This document shows positions 34,901 to 48,035 of a stretch of 64,000 nt of DNA, piece after piece. Positions within the stretch are counted from its first letter, which is position 1; every line of letters starts with the position of its first letter. The notes beneath the pieces are model-generated. The model was not told where the DNA came from, did not search any database, and saw only the letters and a list, made by a program, of their open reading frames with translations. The translations under genes and the position numbers were made by a program. Source of the DNA: Clytia hemisphaerica (taxonomy: Eukaryota > Cnidaria > Hydrozoa > Leptothecata > Clytiidae); the NCBI GenBank assembly GCA_902728285.1, contig CACVBU010000096.1:179937-243936 (forward strand). Direction: 5' to 3'.

Positions 34901-37900
34901 AAAATAAAAATAATTTGAACCAGTTAAAACAATTGTTGCACGGCCATCTTTGATTGGATTAATCGGATTCAAATTTCCTTGTTTAACCAAATTTTAGGAA
35001 ATTAACTGAGAAGAAATGCTTTCTTTTCCTTTTATCCTTTAGAAGACAAATATAAGTATATTCTGTGAATTTTTCAAGTCTCTAGCCCTTTCCTATCCGG
35101 AATTATCTTGATTCTGATTTAGAGGGATCTCAACCAGGATGAGGACAGGATAGAGGGATCTCTCGAAAACAAAAGTGCCTAATAACTGGTGAACAAAATC
35201 AAGATCTTTAAAACGAAAAGGCAGAGGTAGAGGCAACAATTTCATCCAATTGGCTGCAAATAACCATCCAACTGGTGGAAATTTCCCAAATTTCTCCCTA
35301 CAACAATACAGGGAGGCCCTTAGAATGGAAAGGCACCATAAGCGGCAACAATACAGGGAAGAACGCAGACATTTAGAGGAACGAGCTGAACTGTTGGAAC
35401 GTTTAATCCAACATACGGTGAAGCCTTTGAGCTCAAATCCTGCACAAAACAACAACACAACACAATGTCAGCCAACAAACCAATTAAAATTAAACCGTCC
35501 AACAACTACATCATCAACAACACTTGCTCAAAACCAAATAATGTCAAATTCAAATCCTCGTCCTGTTTACCATATAAATTTCAGTAACAATAAATTTGTC
35601 ATGAATGAGTTCCACCACCCTTGAGATTATTTCAATATTACAATAGTTTTTTCTTTTTATTTCTTTATATGTGCCTTTTTTTCTTTTTTAATTTTGAATC
35701 CGAAATCTATTGCAAAACAGGTGCTCTTCTCTTCCAAACTGGTAGCAACCGGTTCTCATTGACTGAGATTTCAGATTTTTTTGAAACCGGTTTAGATTGG
35801 TTTGAACGGGTTGCACGAACGATCGGCACCGGTGCAAAGATCGGTTTTTCGATAACCGGTTTAAATTGGGTGTTATGGAAATCGCTTGGCAGGACACAAA
35901 TATTTAAAGTAATTTATTTTATTGTGTATGCTTTCAACAGAAAAGTTAGAGAGTCACAAGAGTGCTTGAAAATAAAAATAATTTGAACCAGTTAAAACAA
36001 TTGTTGCACGGCCATCTTTGATTGGATTAATCGGATTCAAATTTCCTTGTTTAACCAAATTTTAGGAAATTAACTGAGAAGAAATGCTTTCTTTTCCTTT
36101 TATCCTTTAGAAGACAAATATAAGTATATTCTGTTGAATTTTCAAGTCTCTAGCCCTTTCCTATCCGGAATTATCTTGATTCTGATTTAGAGGGATCTCA
36201 ACCAGGATGAGGACAGGATAGAGGGATCTCTCGAAAACAAAAGTGCCTAATAACTGGTGAACAAAATCAAGATCTTTAAAACGAAAAGGCAGAGGTAGAG
36301 GCAACAATTTCATCCAATTGGCTGCAAATAACCATCCAACTGGTGGAAATTTCCCAAATTTCTCCCTACAACAATACAGGGAGGCCCTTAGAATGGAAAG
36401 GCACCATAAGCGGCAACAATACAGGGAAGAACGCAGACATTTAGAGGAACGAGCTGAACTGTTGGAACGTTTAATCCAACATACGGTGAAGCCTTTGAGC
36501 TCAATTCCTGCACAAAACAACAACACAACACAATGTCAGCCAACAAACCAATTAAAATTAAACCGTCCAACAACTACATCATCAACAACACTTGCTCAAA
36601 ACCAAATAATGTCAAATCCAAATCCTCGTCCTGTTTACCATATAAATTTCAGTAACAATAAATTTGTCATGAATGAGTTCCACCACCCTTGAGATTATTT
36701 CAATATTACAATAGTTTTTTCTTTTTATTTCTTTATATGTGCCTTTTTTTCTTTTTTGATTTTGAATCCGAAATCTATTGCAAAACAGGTGCTCTTCTCT
36801 TCCAAACTGGTAGCAACCGTTCTCATTGACTGAGATTTCAGATTTTTTTAAACCGGTTTGGATCGATTTGAACGGGTTGCACGAACGATCGGCACCGGTG
36901 CAAAGATCGGTTTTTCGATAACCGGTTTAAATCGGGTGTTATGGAAATCGCTTGGCAGGACACAAATATTTAAAGTAATTTGAACCAGTTAAAACAATTG
37001 TTGCACGGCCATCTTTGATTGGATTAATCGGATTCAAATTTCCTTGTTTAGCGAAATTTTAGGAAATTAACTGAGAAGAAATGCTTTCTTTTCCTTTTAT
37101 CCTTTAGAAGACAAATATAAGTATATTCTGTGAAATTTTCAAGTCTCTAGCCCTTTCCTATCCGGAATTATCTTGATTCTGATTTAGAGGGATCTTAACC
37201 AGGATGAGGACAGGATAGAGGGATCTCTCGAAGACAAAAGTGCCTAATAACTGGTGAACAAAATCAAGATCTTTAAAACGAAAAGGCAGAGGTAGAGGCA
37301 ACAATTTCATCCAATTGGCTGCAAATAACCATCCAACTGGTGGAAATTTCCCAAATTTCTCCCTACAACAATACAGGGAGGCCCTTAGAATGGAAAGGCA
37401 CCATAAGCGGCAACAATACAGGGAAGAACGCAGACATTTAGAGGAACGAGCTGAACTGTTGGAACGTTTAATCCAACATACGGTGAAGCCTTTGAGCTCA
37501 AATCCTGCACAAAACAACAACACAACACAATGTCAGCCAACAAACCAATTAAAATTAAACCGTCCCACAACTACATCATCAACAACACTTGCTCAAAACC
37601 AAATAATGTCAAATCCAAATTCTCGTCCTGTTTACCATATAAATTTCAGTAACAATAAATTTGTCATGAATGAGTTCCATCACCCTTGAGATTATTTCAA
37701 TATTACAAAAGTTTTTTCTTTTTATTTCTTTATATGTGCCTTTTTTTCTTTTTTGATTTTGAATCCGAAATCTATTACAAAACCGGTGTTCTTCTCTTCC
37801 ATACTGGTAGCAACTGGTTCTCATTGACTGAGATTTCAGATTTTTTTGAAACCGGTTTAGATTGGTTTGAACGGGTTGCACGAACGATCGGCACCGGTGC

Positions 37901-40900
37901 AAAGATCGGTTTTTCGATAACCGGTTTAAATTGGGTGTTATGGAAATCGCTTGGCAGGACACAAATATTTAAAGTAATTTATTTTATTGTGTATGCTTTC
38001 AACAGAAAAGTTAGAGAGTCACAAGAGTGCTTGAAAATAAAAATAATTTGAACCAGTTAAAACAATTGTTGCACGGCCATCTTTGATTGGATTAATCGGA
38101 TTCAAATTTCCTTGTTTAACCAAATTTTAGGAAATTAACTGAGAAGAAATGCTTTCTTTTCCTTTTATCCTTTAGAAGACAAATATAAGTATATTCTGTT
38201 GAATTTTCAAGTCTCTAGCCCTTTCCTATCCGGAATTATCTTGATTCTGATTTAGAGGGATCTCAACCAGGATGAGGACAGGATAGAGGGATCTCTCGAA
38301 AACAAAAGTGCCTAATAACTGGTGAACAAAATCAAGATCTTTAAAACGAAAAGGCAGAGGTAGAGGCAACAATTTCATCCAATTGGCTGCAAATAACCAT
38401 CCAACTGGTGGAAATTTCCCAAATTTCTCCCTACAACAATACAGGGAGGCCCTTAGAATGGAAAGGCACCATAAGCGGCAACAATACAGGGAAGAACGCA
38501 GACATTTAGAGGAACGAGCTGAACTGTTGGAACGTTTAATCCAACATACGGTGAAGCCTTTGAGCTCAATTCCTGCACAAAACAACAACACAACACAATG
38601 TCAGCCAACAAACCAATTAAAATTAAACCGTCCAACAACTACATCATCAACAACACTTGCTCAAAACCAAATAATGTCAAATCCAAATCCTCGTCCTGTT
38701 TACCATATAAATTTCAGTAACAATAAATTTGTCATGAATGAGTTCCACCACCCTTGAGATTATTTCAATATTACAATAGTTTTTTCTTTTTATTTCTTTA
38801 TATGTGCCTTTTTTTCTTTTTAGATTTTGAATCCGAAATCTATTGCAAAACCGGTGTTCTTCTCTTCCAAACTGGTAGCAACCGATTCTCATTGACTGAG
38901 ATTTCAGATTTTTTTAAACCGGTTTGGATCGATTTGAACGGGTTGCACGAACGATCGGCACCGGTGCAAAGATCGGTTTTTCGATAACCGGTTTAAATCG
39001 GGTGTTATGGAAATCGCTTGGCAGGACACAAATATTTAAAGTAATTTGAACCAGTTAAAACAATTGTTGCACGGCCATCTTTGATTGGATTAATCGGATT
39101 CAAATTTCCTTGTTTAGCGAAATTTTAGGAAATTAACTGAGAAGAAATGCTTTCTTTTCCTTTTATCCTTTAGAAGACAAATATAAGTATATTCTGTGAA
39201 ATTTTCAAGTCTCTAGCCCTTTCCTATCCGGAATTATCTTGATTCTGATTTAGAGGGATCTCAACCAGGATGAGGACGGGATAGAGGGATCTCTCGAAAA
39301 CAAAAGTGCCTAATAACTGGTGAACAAAATCAAGATCTTTAAAACGAAAAGGCAGAGGTAGAGGCAACAATTTCATCCAATTGGCTGCAAATAACCATCC
39401 AACTGGTGGAAATTTCCCAAATTTCTCCCTACAACAATACAGGGAGGCCCTTAGAATGGAAAGGCACCATAAGCGGCAACAATACAGGGAAGAACGCAGA
39501 CATTTAGAGGAACGAGCTGAACTGTTGGAACGTTTAATCCAACATACGGTGAAGCCTTTGAGCTCAATTCCTGCACAAAACAACAACACAACACAATGTC
39601 ACCCAACAAACCAATTAAAATTAAACCGTCCAACAACTACATCATCAACAACACTTGCTCAAAACCAAATAATGTCAAATCCAAATCCTCGTCCTGTTTA
39701 CCATATAAATTTCAGTAACAATAAATTTGTCATGAATGAGTTCCACCACCCTTGAGATTATTTCAATATTACAATAGTTTTTTCTTTTTATTTCTTTATA
39801 TGTGCCTTTTTTTCTTTTTAGATTTTGAATCCGAAATCTATTGCAAAACCGGTGTTCTTCTCTTCCAAACTGGTAGCAACCGATTCTCATTGACTGAGAT
39901 TTCAGATTTTTTTAAACCGGTTTGGATCGATTTGAACGGGTTGCACGAACGATCGGCACCGGTGCAAAGATCGGTTTTTCGATAACCGGTTTAAATCGGG
40001 TGTTATGAAAATCGCTTGGCAGGACACAAATATTTAAAGTAATTTGAACCAGTTAAAACAATTGTTGCACGGCCATCTTTGATTGGATTAATCGGATTCA
40101 AATTTCCTTGTTTAACCAAATTTTAGGAAATTAACTGAGAAGAAATGCTTTCTTTTCCTTTTATCCTTTAGAAGACAAATATAAGTATATTCTGTTGAAT
40201 TTTCAAGTCTCTAGCCCTTTCCTATCCGGAATTATCTTGATTCTGATTTAGAGGGATCTCAACCAGGATGAGGACAGGATAGAGGGATCTCTCGAAAACA
40301 AAAGTGCCTAATAACTGGTGAACAAAATCAAGATCTTTAAAACGAAAAGGCAGAGGTAGAGACAACAATTTCATCCAATTGGCTGCAAATAACCATCCAA
40401 CTGGTGGAAATTTCCCAAATTTCTCCCTACAACAATACAGGGAGGCCCTTAGAATGGAAAGGCACCATAAGCGGCAACAATACAGGGAAGAACGCTAGAG
40501 GAACGAGCTGAACTGTTGGAACGTTTAATCCAACATACGGTGAAGCCTTTGAGCTCAAATCCTGCACAAAACAACAACACAACACAATGTCAGCCAACAA
40601 ACCAATTAAAATTAAACCGTCCAACAACTACATCATCAACAACACTTGCTCAAAACCAAATAATGTCAAATCCAAATCCTCGTCCTGTTTACCATATAAA
40701 TTTCAATAACAATAAATTTGTCATGAATGAGTTCCACCACCCTTGAGATTATTTCAATATTACAATAGTTTTTTCTTTTTATTTCTTTTTATGTGCCTTT
40801 TTTTCTTTTTTGATTTTGAATCCGAAATCTATTGCAAAACCGGTGTTCTTCTCTTCCAAACTGGTAGCAACCGGTTCTCATTGACTGAGATTTCAGATTT

Positions 40901-42359
40901 TTTTGAAACCGGTTTAAATTGGTTTGCACCGGTGCAAAGATCAGTTTTTCGATAACCGGTTTAAATTGGGTGTTATGGAAATCGCTTGGCAGGACACAAA
41001 TATTTAAAGTAATTTATTTTATTGTGTATGCTTTCAACATAAAAGTTAGAGCGTCACAAGAGTGCTTGAAAATAAAAATAATTTGAACCAGTTAAAACAA
41101 TTGTTGCACGGCCATCTTTGATTGGATTAATCGGATTCAAATTTCCTTGTTTAGCCAAATTTTAGGAAATTAACTGAGAAGAAATGCTTTCTTTTCCTTT
41201 TATCCTTTAGAAGACAAATATAAGTATATTCTGTGAAATTTTCAAGTCTCTAGCCCTTTCCTATCCGGAATTATTTTGATTCTGATTTAGAGGGATCTCA
41301 ACTAGGATGAGGACGGGATAGAGGGATCTCTCGAAAACAAAAGTGCCTAATAACTGGTGAACAAAATCAAGATCTTTAAAACGAAAAGGCAGAGGTAGAG
41401 GCAACAATTTCATCCAATTGGCTGCAAATAACCATCCAACTGGTGGAAATTTCCCAAATTTCTCCCTACAACAATACAGGGAGGCCCTTAGAATGGAAAG
41501 GCACCATAAGCGGCAACAATACAGGGAAGAACGCAGACATTTAGAGGAACGAGCTGAACTGTTGGAACGTTTAATCCAACATACGGTGAAGCCTTTGAGC
41601 TCAATTCCTGCACAAAACAACAACACAACACAATGTCAGCCAACAAACCAATTAAAATTAAATCGTCCAACAACTACATCATCAACAACACTTGCTCAAA
41701 ACCAAATAATGTCAAATCCAAATCCTCGTCCTGTTTACCATATAAATTTCAGTAACAATAAATTTGTCATGAATGAGTTCCACCACCCTTGAGATTATTT
41801 CAATATTACAATAGTTTTTTCTTTTTATTTCTTTATATGTGCCTTTTTTTCTTTTTAGATTTTGAATCCAAAATCTATTGCAAAACCGGTGTTCTTCTCT
41901 TCCAAACTGGTAGCAACCGATTCTCATTGACTGAGATTTCAGATTTTTTAAACCGGTTTGGATCGATTTGAACGGGTTGCACGAACGATCGGCACCGGTG
42001 CAAAGATCGGTTTTTCGATAACCGGTTTAAATCGGGTGTTATGGAAATCGCTTGGCAGGACACAAATATTTAAAGTAATTTGAACCAGTTAAAACAATTG
42101 TTGCACGGCCATCTTTGATTGGATTAATCGGATTCAAATTTCCTTGTTTAACCAAATTTTAGGAAATTAACTGAGAAGAAATGCTTTCTTTTCCTTTTAT
42201 CCTTTAGAAGACAAATATAAGTATATTCTGTGAAATTTTCAAGTCTCTAGCCCTTTCCTATCCGGAATTATCTTGATTCTGATTTAGAGGGATCTCAACC
42301 AGGATGAGGACAGGATAGAGGGATCTCTCGAAAACAAAAGTGCCCAATAACTGGTGAAC

Positions 42360-42902
42360 GGTTTAATGTACCAAAAGACTTTTTTTGCTACTTTTACATT
42401 GCTATAAGGAGACTTCATATACAAAATTTCATCCCCTTATGAGCATTACTTAAGGAGATACAAGGGATATTAGCCAAAATAATCACGATCTTACAAAAGT
42501 TCTAATGAAAGATCACTATGTTGCACAGTTCTTCATGCAATCTCCAGGCAATAGATTATCTTATTATCGCATAACTATCAAAAAGTAAAGTTCTTCTGCC
42601 TAAAATTGAAAACAAGTTCAAATATGCTAAATGTGACATGTTTTGTGAAAATTGAACAAATACTTTTGCCTTTAAAATTATCTAGGTAGCTGTAGAGATA
42701 GAAATTGGTTCATTCCAGTATAAAAGTGGTTGTGATGATAACGTAATTCTTTGTCTAAAAATTTAGTTATTTTAAAGAAGTATGACCTTTTGATTATAAG
42801 TAATCATGTGAATAAAACTATTGACTTCAAAATAATTTTTAATCATTTAATACTTTGATGAATGATTTGTCAAAAGTATAACTTCCAATTTTCATTTTTC
42901 AG
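42360..42902. other. Non-coding DNA after the array, probably intron
   Basis: The array stops within a unit at 42359 and is followed by AT-rich DNA with no gene. It ends at an acceptor-like CATTTTTCAG (to 42902) in front of a candidate exon, so it may be an intron or upstream region of the gene that follows. Confidence 0.45.
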
Positions 42903-44858
42903 ACTACAAATTTTCAAACACAATTGTGGAGGAGCTATTGGTAACCTGGTTTTTGTTTGGAAAGTACCAAAAGGACCACTCAATCAACAAAAACAACACA
43001 AATGCATTTTAAGTGTGAGAGATAAACTCCCTCGATTTGAAAGCAGGGCCTCTGCAGATCTCTTCCGCAAGAAATTTGCTAACGTTGCAGGTATGACCCC
43101 TCTGCTTAGAAGAAGTTAAGTAGAATTTCTAACTGGAAAAATACCATAGTAAGTAACATTTTTAATCAGTAATTCCAACTCTTCATCATCATTTTAAGCC
43201 TATTAGGATTTTAAAATTATTGTCTCGTTTTATTTTCCCAGCTAGTTTATTATTTGTGTTTTCAATATTTGACATTGGTGTAAACAATGTGAATAAAGAA
43301 TTGTTTCTTTTTAGATCAAAGAACGAAGTAGATTACTTATTCGAACAATTCACAAGTTTGTCATTAGACGAAGATGAACAGAATGAAATCATATATGATC
43401 TGAGAATAATAAACTCTGGAAGACCGGAAGGTAAATTATTTTCAACTTCAGTTTAGCTGTTATTGAGGAAGATTGTCTTGCTTATTTTTAGTATTTATCT
43501 CATAAAGAAATATGTAACACGTACTGGAGACTTAAGAACGGTTTAAACAACTGGGGAGTCTTTTTTACATTCAAAAGAAAAAAAGGGAGAAGCTTTTTGC
43601 TACTGTTAAAACTGAATCCAACATGGTTTTCGTAAATGAAATATGAATTGAGTTTCCTGGCTTAGTATTTTTTATTGATATATCTGATTAATTATACTAC
43701 TATTTTTTTGCCAGGTGACTTTGGTATCTGCAAAGAATTGGATAGTTTAATGGAAGACTATTAGAAAGCTGCTCAAGAACGTCGCAATGGACAATACTGT
43801 CACCTTCCTTTGGCTGTTTCTGTCTAACATCTGATCAATCGGGTACACATTTTTCTTTTTATAAGCACAACGCTTATAAGCCTGAGCCTCAGCGGGTTGG
43901 GGATGTGGAGGATGAAGGGTAAATTTCGGTTTTCTGAAACTTAATTGAAATTTCGATAACTACAATATTTTGAAATTTCGGTTTGTACTCCTCATCCTAA
44001 ATAGTGGAGATCCTTTCGGTTAGGGTCAGGGTTAGAGCTGGAAATGTTTTCGATCACGCACACAATTAAAATGTTACTAAAATGTCATTGTTAGAATCTT
44101 CTAGGAAGTACATATTCTATAATTTTTGTTACAAATTAATAAAACTACACATTTTGTAGAATGGTCTGACCTTATTTGCTTTCATTCACTATTCAAAACA
44201 ATTTATATTATTTGTATAGAATGGTAGACCAAATTTTGGGTTTTATTTAATAGCTATTTTGGATTGTGTATTACAACAGATGTGATGCATGGATAAGGTT
44301 TCTCGTACACTCGTTTCCTTTTAAGCATTATAAGGTTCAGCTCTTTTCTATCGACATAAGGGTAAAGATAAATTTCAATATATATCTTATTGGAAGAAAT
44401 TTTGGCGGGAACTAAATTTGGTGGATTTGGCAGATTTGCCTTAATTCCGCCAAAATAAGTTCCCACCAAATTTATCTTTTTTCGTTTCATGTCTGATTTT
44501 TCACAATTTACCCACTTAAAGTATGCATGTTTTTTGACCTACAAATCTGTCATCCGCCAAATCAAATTCCCGCCAAATTGAATTCTCTTTAAAAAACCTT
44601 TTTAGCCATCCGCTAAATTAAATTCCCACTAAAATTTCTTTGAATAAGGTAACTGACTTTTTTCAGGCATACTTTTAAAGATGTTACCAATCGTTCATCT
44701 ATGGTTGTCTCTCTTAATGATGTCACTGGAAAAGAGGCACAGGCTAAACTTTGCCTTCACATTTATGAAGCGCTATTACATGGTTGCCTTTCACGAGGTC
44801 TTTTTGGCTTAGCATGCGATGGTCTTGTCGTGTCTTCTAATTTTCACGAGTCAGACAG
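42903..44858 (+). CDS. Candidate multi-exon gene of unknown function (four exons)
   Basis: Exons with good splice borders: 42903-43090 (acceptor TTTTTCAG, donor CAG/GTATGA; contains HNCGGAIGNLVFVWK and LPRFESRASADLFRKKF); 43315-43430 (acceptor CTTTTTAG, donor AAG/GTAAAT; KNEVDYLFEQFTSLSLDEDE); 43715 onward (acceptor TTTTGCCAG; GDFGICKELDSLMEDY then TAG at 43760-43762); 44667-44858 (acceptor TTTTTTCAG, donor CAG/GTGACC; EAQAKLCLHIYEALLHGC). Exons 2 and 3 join in phase. Exon 1 to exon 2 does not join in phase as placed, so an exon is missing or the gene has decayed. Frame continues after the TAG of exon 3 for ~20 codons (QERRNGQYCHLPLAVSV), hinting that the stop is a later mutation. I do not recognise the family. 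A MITE (44385-44649) ends 15 bases before the last acceptor. Confidence 0.45.
44385..44649. mobile_element. MITE, TA-flanked (same family as 6.2 kb, copy 2)
   Basis: Left end TCTTATTGGAAGAAATTTTG and right end (AAATTTCTTTGAATAAGG) are imperfect inverted repeats. They are followed inward by GGCGGGAACTAAATTTGG and its complement, the same body words as the elements at 6210 and 61443. TA flanks both ends. This is the most diverged of the three copies. Confidence 0.7.
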
Positions 44859-45319
44859 GTGACCATTTTTTATTCCTTGAATCCAATTTAGCCATTAAAG
44901 ATTTTATATACACCAACCTAAAATAGGACATTTTTATAGCCTGTTTCCATACACAGATTTTATTATATACTCACTGAGACTCGCTATTATCGGAATATTG
45001 TCTAGCTTATTTTTATCTTTACTATACGATCTCAAAAAAAGCGAGCGAGCTGGTTTAACTTTTGGAAATATTCTTTAGAGTTTTATTTACCTTTTTTGGG
45101 AGTGGATTAATTTGATTAACTTTACCGTGGACTTTTTTACCCAAATCAGCCTGTTTCTCTCATCTTTCATCATTTTCTGAGAGGTTTTGCCAAAAAATTA
45201 AAGTTAAACCCTATTCGTACTAGGGGGGGGGGGCTGTTTCTGTTCGGAGGTCAAAATAATGTTATTAACCCCCCGAGCTTTTGCCATGAAATTTTCTGTA
45301 ATTACCTAACTTTTATTTA

Positions 45320-46135
45320 AGGCCGACGTAAACGATTCCAACATTCCATCCAACATAGAAATTGAAATTTTGGAAAGATGTTGGATTTCCTTTAAAATCG
45401 TTTCTTCGCAATGTCCAACATCATTTTCATCCAACATGGGTGTTCATTCATTCTATTTGTAATGAATTCCTTTCAAATTAGAAATGGCGTGTTAGCAGAG
45501 AATTTTTATACCCAGTGTAGCCAGTACTGCTGTTTATGCAGACAAAAATATTATAGTCTAACAATTGGACCTCTTACAAGGCAGAGAAAATTCTGGCGAA
45601 AAATAGACTCTTATGATGCAATTTCTTGAAATTTATTTGTATATTTCAAGGCAAAAAATGGTCAAATATTCTAAAATTTTGCAACAAAAACTACTTTCTC
45701 ATTTTTTACACACTTACAATACATTTTGGGAAGCCTGAAAAACGTACCTTTAAAGAGTCACGCCTCTACTATAGATCGCTTAATTTAAGTGCTTCCCCCT
45801 TGGTCAATTTTCCGAAAAAAAACATCCGAACTAGTGGCTTCTCTACCATCTATTTTAAATTTGTTACAAAATCTTTCGAATTTTTGACAAAGAAACATTC
45901 GATTCTATTTCTAATGACGTCATTCCCTTTCAAATGTTAGATGTAAGCTGAGTAAACGAATCCAACATAATCCAACACAAAAAAAGAATAAGTGTTGGAC
46001 ACAATGTTTGATGGCCATCAAACTCCAACATAATTTTTTCTTCCTTTCCGATTTTAAGTATACGATTCCAACATTCCGTCCAACAGACAGAAAATGGTAT
46101 GTTGGATAGAATGTTGGAATCGTCTACATCGGCCT
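45320..46135. mobile_element. PIF/Harbinger-like MITE, 816 bp, TTA target duplication
   Basis: The ends AGGCCGACGTAAACGATTCC and its near-perfect complement (GGAATCGTCTACATCGGCCT) are inverted repeats of ~37 bp. They are flanked by TTA on each side (45317-45319, 46136-46138), as for PIF/Harbinger insertions. Many subterminal copies of a TCCAACAT word occur near both ends. Open frames inside (45411-45940) have no known domain, so the element is non-autonomous. Confidence 0.75.
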
Positions 46136-46138
46136 TTA

Positions 46139-47369
46139 GCTTCAAAGTAAAAAGAAATTGACACCTAAACATTTTCACACCTTGAGCATGATGACATTTT
46201 TGACAGTGAGGTGTCACAAAACTTGACACATCCAATACAAATTTATCAAATATATCGTTTAAATTGTGATTTCTTTAATATTTAGGATAAAATTTTACAG
46301 CCCCCTCCTATTGAATGTAAAGTCGTGTGAAAGAGAATAAAGAGTGAAACTTCCTTACAAATACATCACCCGAATTTCATCCAAAACACACTTGCTTACT
46401 CTTTTTTATTGTGATGTATCTTACATGCCTTTTGACCAAATTAGTTCAAAGGATCAATGTTGTTGACATTAGTTCAAATTTGATAGCCAATTTTTGAAAA
46501 ACCTGCATTCTGTGGGGCACCTGCATTTTGTGGGCCAGGGACTTATGAAAAAACGTAACGGTCTTCTATTGGACATCCATTAAATTGAAAAGCTCTCATT
46601 TTCGATGAACGTTTGATTGAGGTTCATTGATGATTTCGTTTTCTTATTCAATTTCTAGCGTCAATCTCGTGCTCAGAGCTACTTGTACCACTTTTTATTG
46701 TTAACTGATAAACGTGAAGCGATCCTTTCGTACACTAGAAAAAAATTGCTAAAATATTGTTCTTAGTTCTCACTGCAATATATTATGTTACTTTTCCCAT
46801 CCTCACTGAATTTTATCCTGAAAACAAAAGAATTAAATTACCAGCCATAAAAAATAGGTGTACAAATGCAAAGCGAGTTTTTGCCAATTTTTAACATCTC
46901 TGGCTAAAAAATCGGGCTGGTAAGAAAGATTGGGGTATTTTTTGTAAGCACTGTGAGAGTAATTTGTTTCTAGCGTATTTAATAAGGCCTATAGGACATC
47001 AGGGTAGGGGCTTTTGGTGCTTCACGTAGCAGACTTACTCGCCAGAAAAATATTCAGATTCAGATTCATGATGTTATTTTTCCTGATTCTGAGCGGGCCA
47101 CCACGGTTAAAAAAATCTATTTTTCTTATCTTATTTCGAAAGCATCAAATCAATAACTTATGATAGAGATGGTCATATATCTTTCAGTAATTAGTTTACA
47201 CAACGTCAACTACTGATATTCTAGATTAGATACCATGAACATGATTTTACTGTGTGCGTTAAGCTGTACAGTTCGTTCCCTTTTTTCTCATGTAAAAATA
47301 TTATCAATATTTTCAGAGCTATTTGCAGAATTCCCAGCTTGAAGTAACTTTAGTAACTGGGTAAATCCA
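46139..47369. other. Non-coding AT-rich DNA
   Basis: I see no gene, RNA or repeat that can be named. Homopolymer runs and short chance frames only. Confidence 0.4.
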
Positions 47370-48035
47370 GCCTTTGCAACACTCGCAACACACTTTCAGA
47401 TATCAAACTATCCAATATTCTTTCACTCAAGTATTTGCAACTTTTGCAACGCTCGCAACGCACTTTCCGATGTCAAGCTGTCTAATATTCTTTCACTTAA
47501 ATATTTGCAACTTTTGCATCGTTCGCAACACATATTTTGACATGAGCTATTCTATTTTTCATCCACTTTAATCATTGCAACTTTTGCAACGCTCGCAACG
47601 CATATTTTGGTTCCCATATTTTAACAAGAGATGTTCTATTTTTCATCCACTTTAATCATTGCAACTTTTGCAACGCTCGCAACGCATATTTTGGTTCCCA
47701 TATTTTAACATGAGATGTTCTATTTTTCATCCACTTTTTATCATTGCAACTTTTGCAACGCTCGCAACGCACTTTCTGATGTCAAACTGTCTGATATTCT
47801 TTCACTTAAATATTTGCAACGTTCGAAACGCATATTTTGACATGAGATATTCTATTTTTCATCCACTTTAATCACTGCAATGCTCGCAAGGCATATTTTA
47901 ACATGAGATGTTTCTATTTTTCATCCACTTTAATCAATGCAACTTTTGCAACGCTCGCAACGCATATTTTAGCATGAGATGTTCTACTTTTCATCCACTT
48001 TAATCAATGAAACCTTTGCAACGCTCGCAACGCAG
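47370..48035. repeat. Minisatellite, ~10 copies of 60-85 bp
   Basis: The core TTGCAACTTTTGCAACGCTC, usually followed by GCAACGCA, recurs at about 47433, 47503, 47575, 47659, 47744, 47937 and, degenerately, at 47373, 47814, 47875 and 48009. Two unit types alternate. One continues CTTTCCGATGTCAA...CTTTCACTTAAATA, the other ATATTTTGACATGAGAT...CATCCACTTTAATCA. Open frames across it are repeat-derived. Confidence 0.9.

Larger units (their letters stand above)
19570..42359. repeat. Macrosatellite: 18 units of ~1,068 or ~998 bp plus one partial unit
   Basis: The landmark GATTTAGAGGGATCTC starts units at 19570, 20618, 21686, 22754, 23821, 24887, 29781, 30847, 31913, 32980, 34048, 35116, 36184, 37181, 38249, 39247, 40245, 41284 and 42281 (last one partial). 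Periods are mostly 1066-1068 bp; units starting at 36184, 38249, 39247 and 41284 are ~997-998 bp because of a shared ~70-bp deletion. Unit 1 has a 20-bp deletion and unit 40245 two smaller ones. The sixth unit is split by a LINE (25081-28906). Each unit holds an open frame, a T-rich segment, and a block with several AACCGGTT motifs. Neighbouring units are nearly identical, consistent with unequal crossing-over or gene conversion. The array ends abruptly at 42359. Confidence 0.97.

Noticed and set aside
20055..38051. Recurring plus-strand ~121-codon frame starting MRLFQYYNSFFF
   Set aside because: It starts at TTG in a T-rich tract just after the first frame's end and is broken by a one-base difference in about half of the units, so it is unlikely to be coding.
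20595..42063. Recurring minus-strand frames of ~121 and 61-72 codons in the macrosatellite
   Set aside because: They are antisense to the plus-strand unit frame, Cys-rich with no domain, and repeat only because the DNA repeats.
19570..42359. CRISPR array or rRNA repeat
   Set aside because: Units are ~1 kb with no short spacer structure, and there is no rRNA-like sequence.
45411..46235. Open frames in the Harbinger-like MITE
   Set aside because: No DDE transposase or Myb-like motif; composition is AT-biased chance frame.
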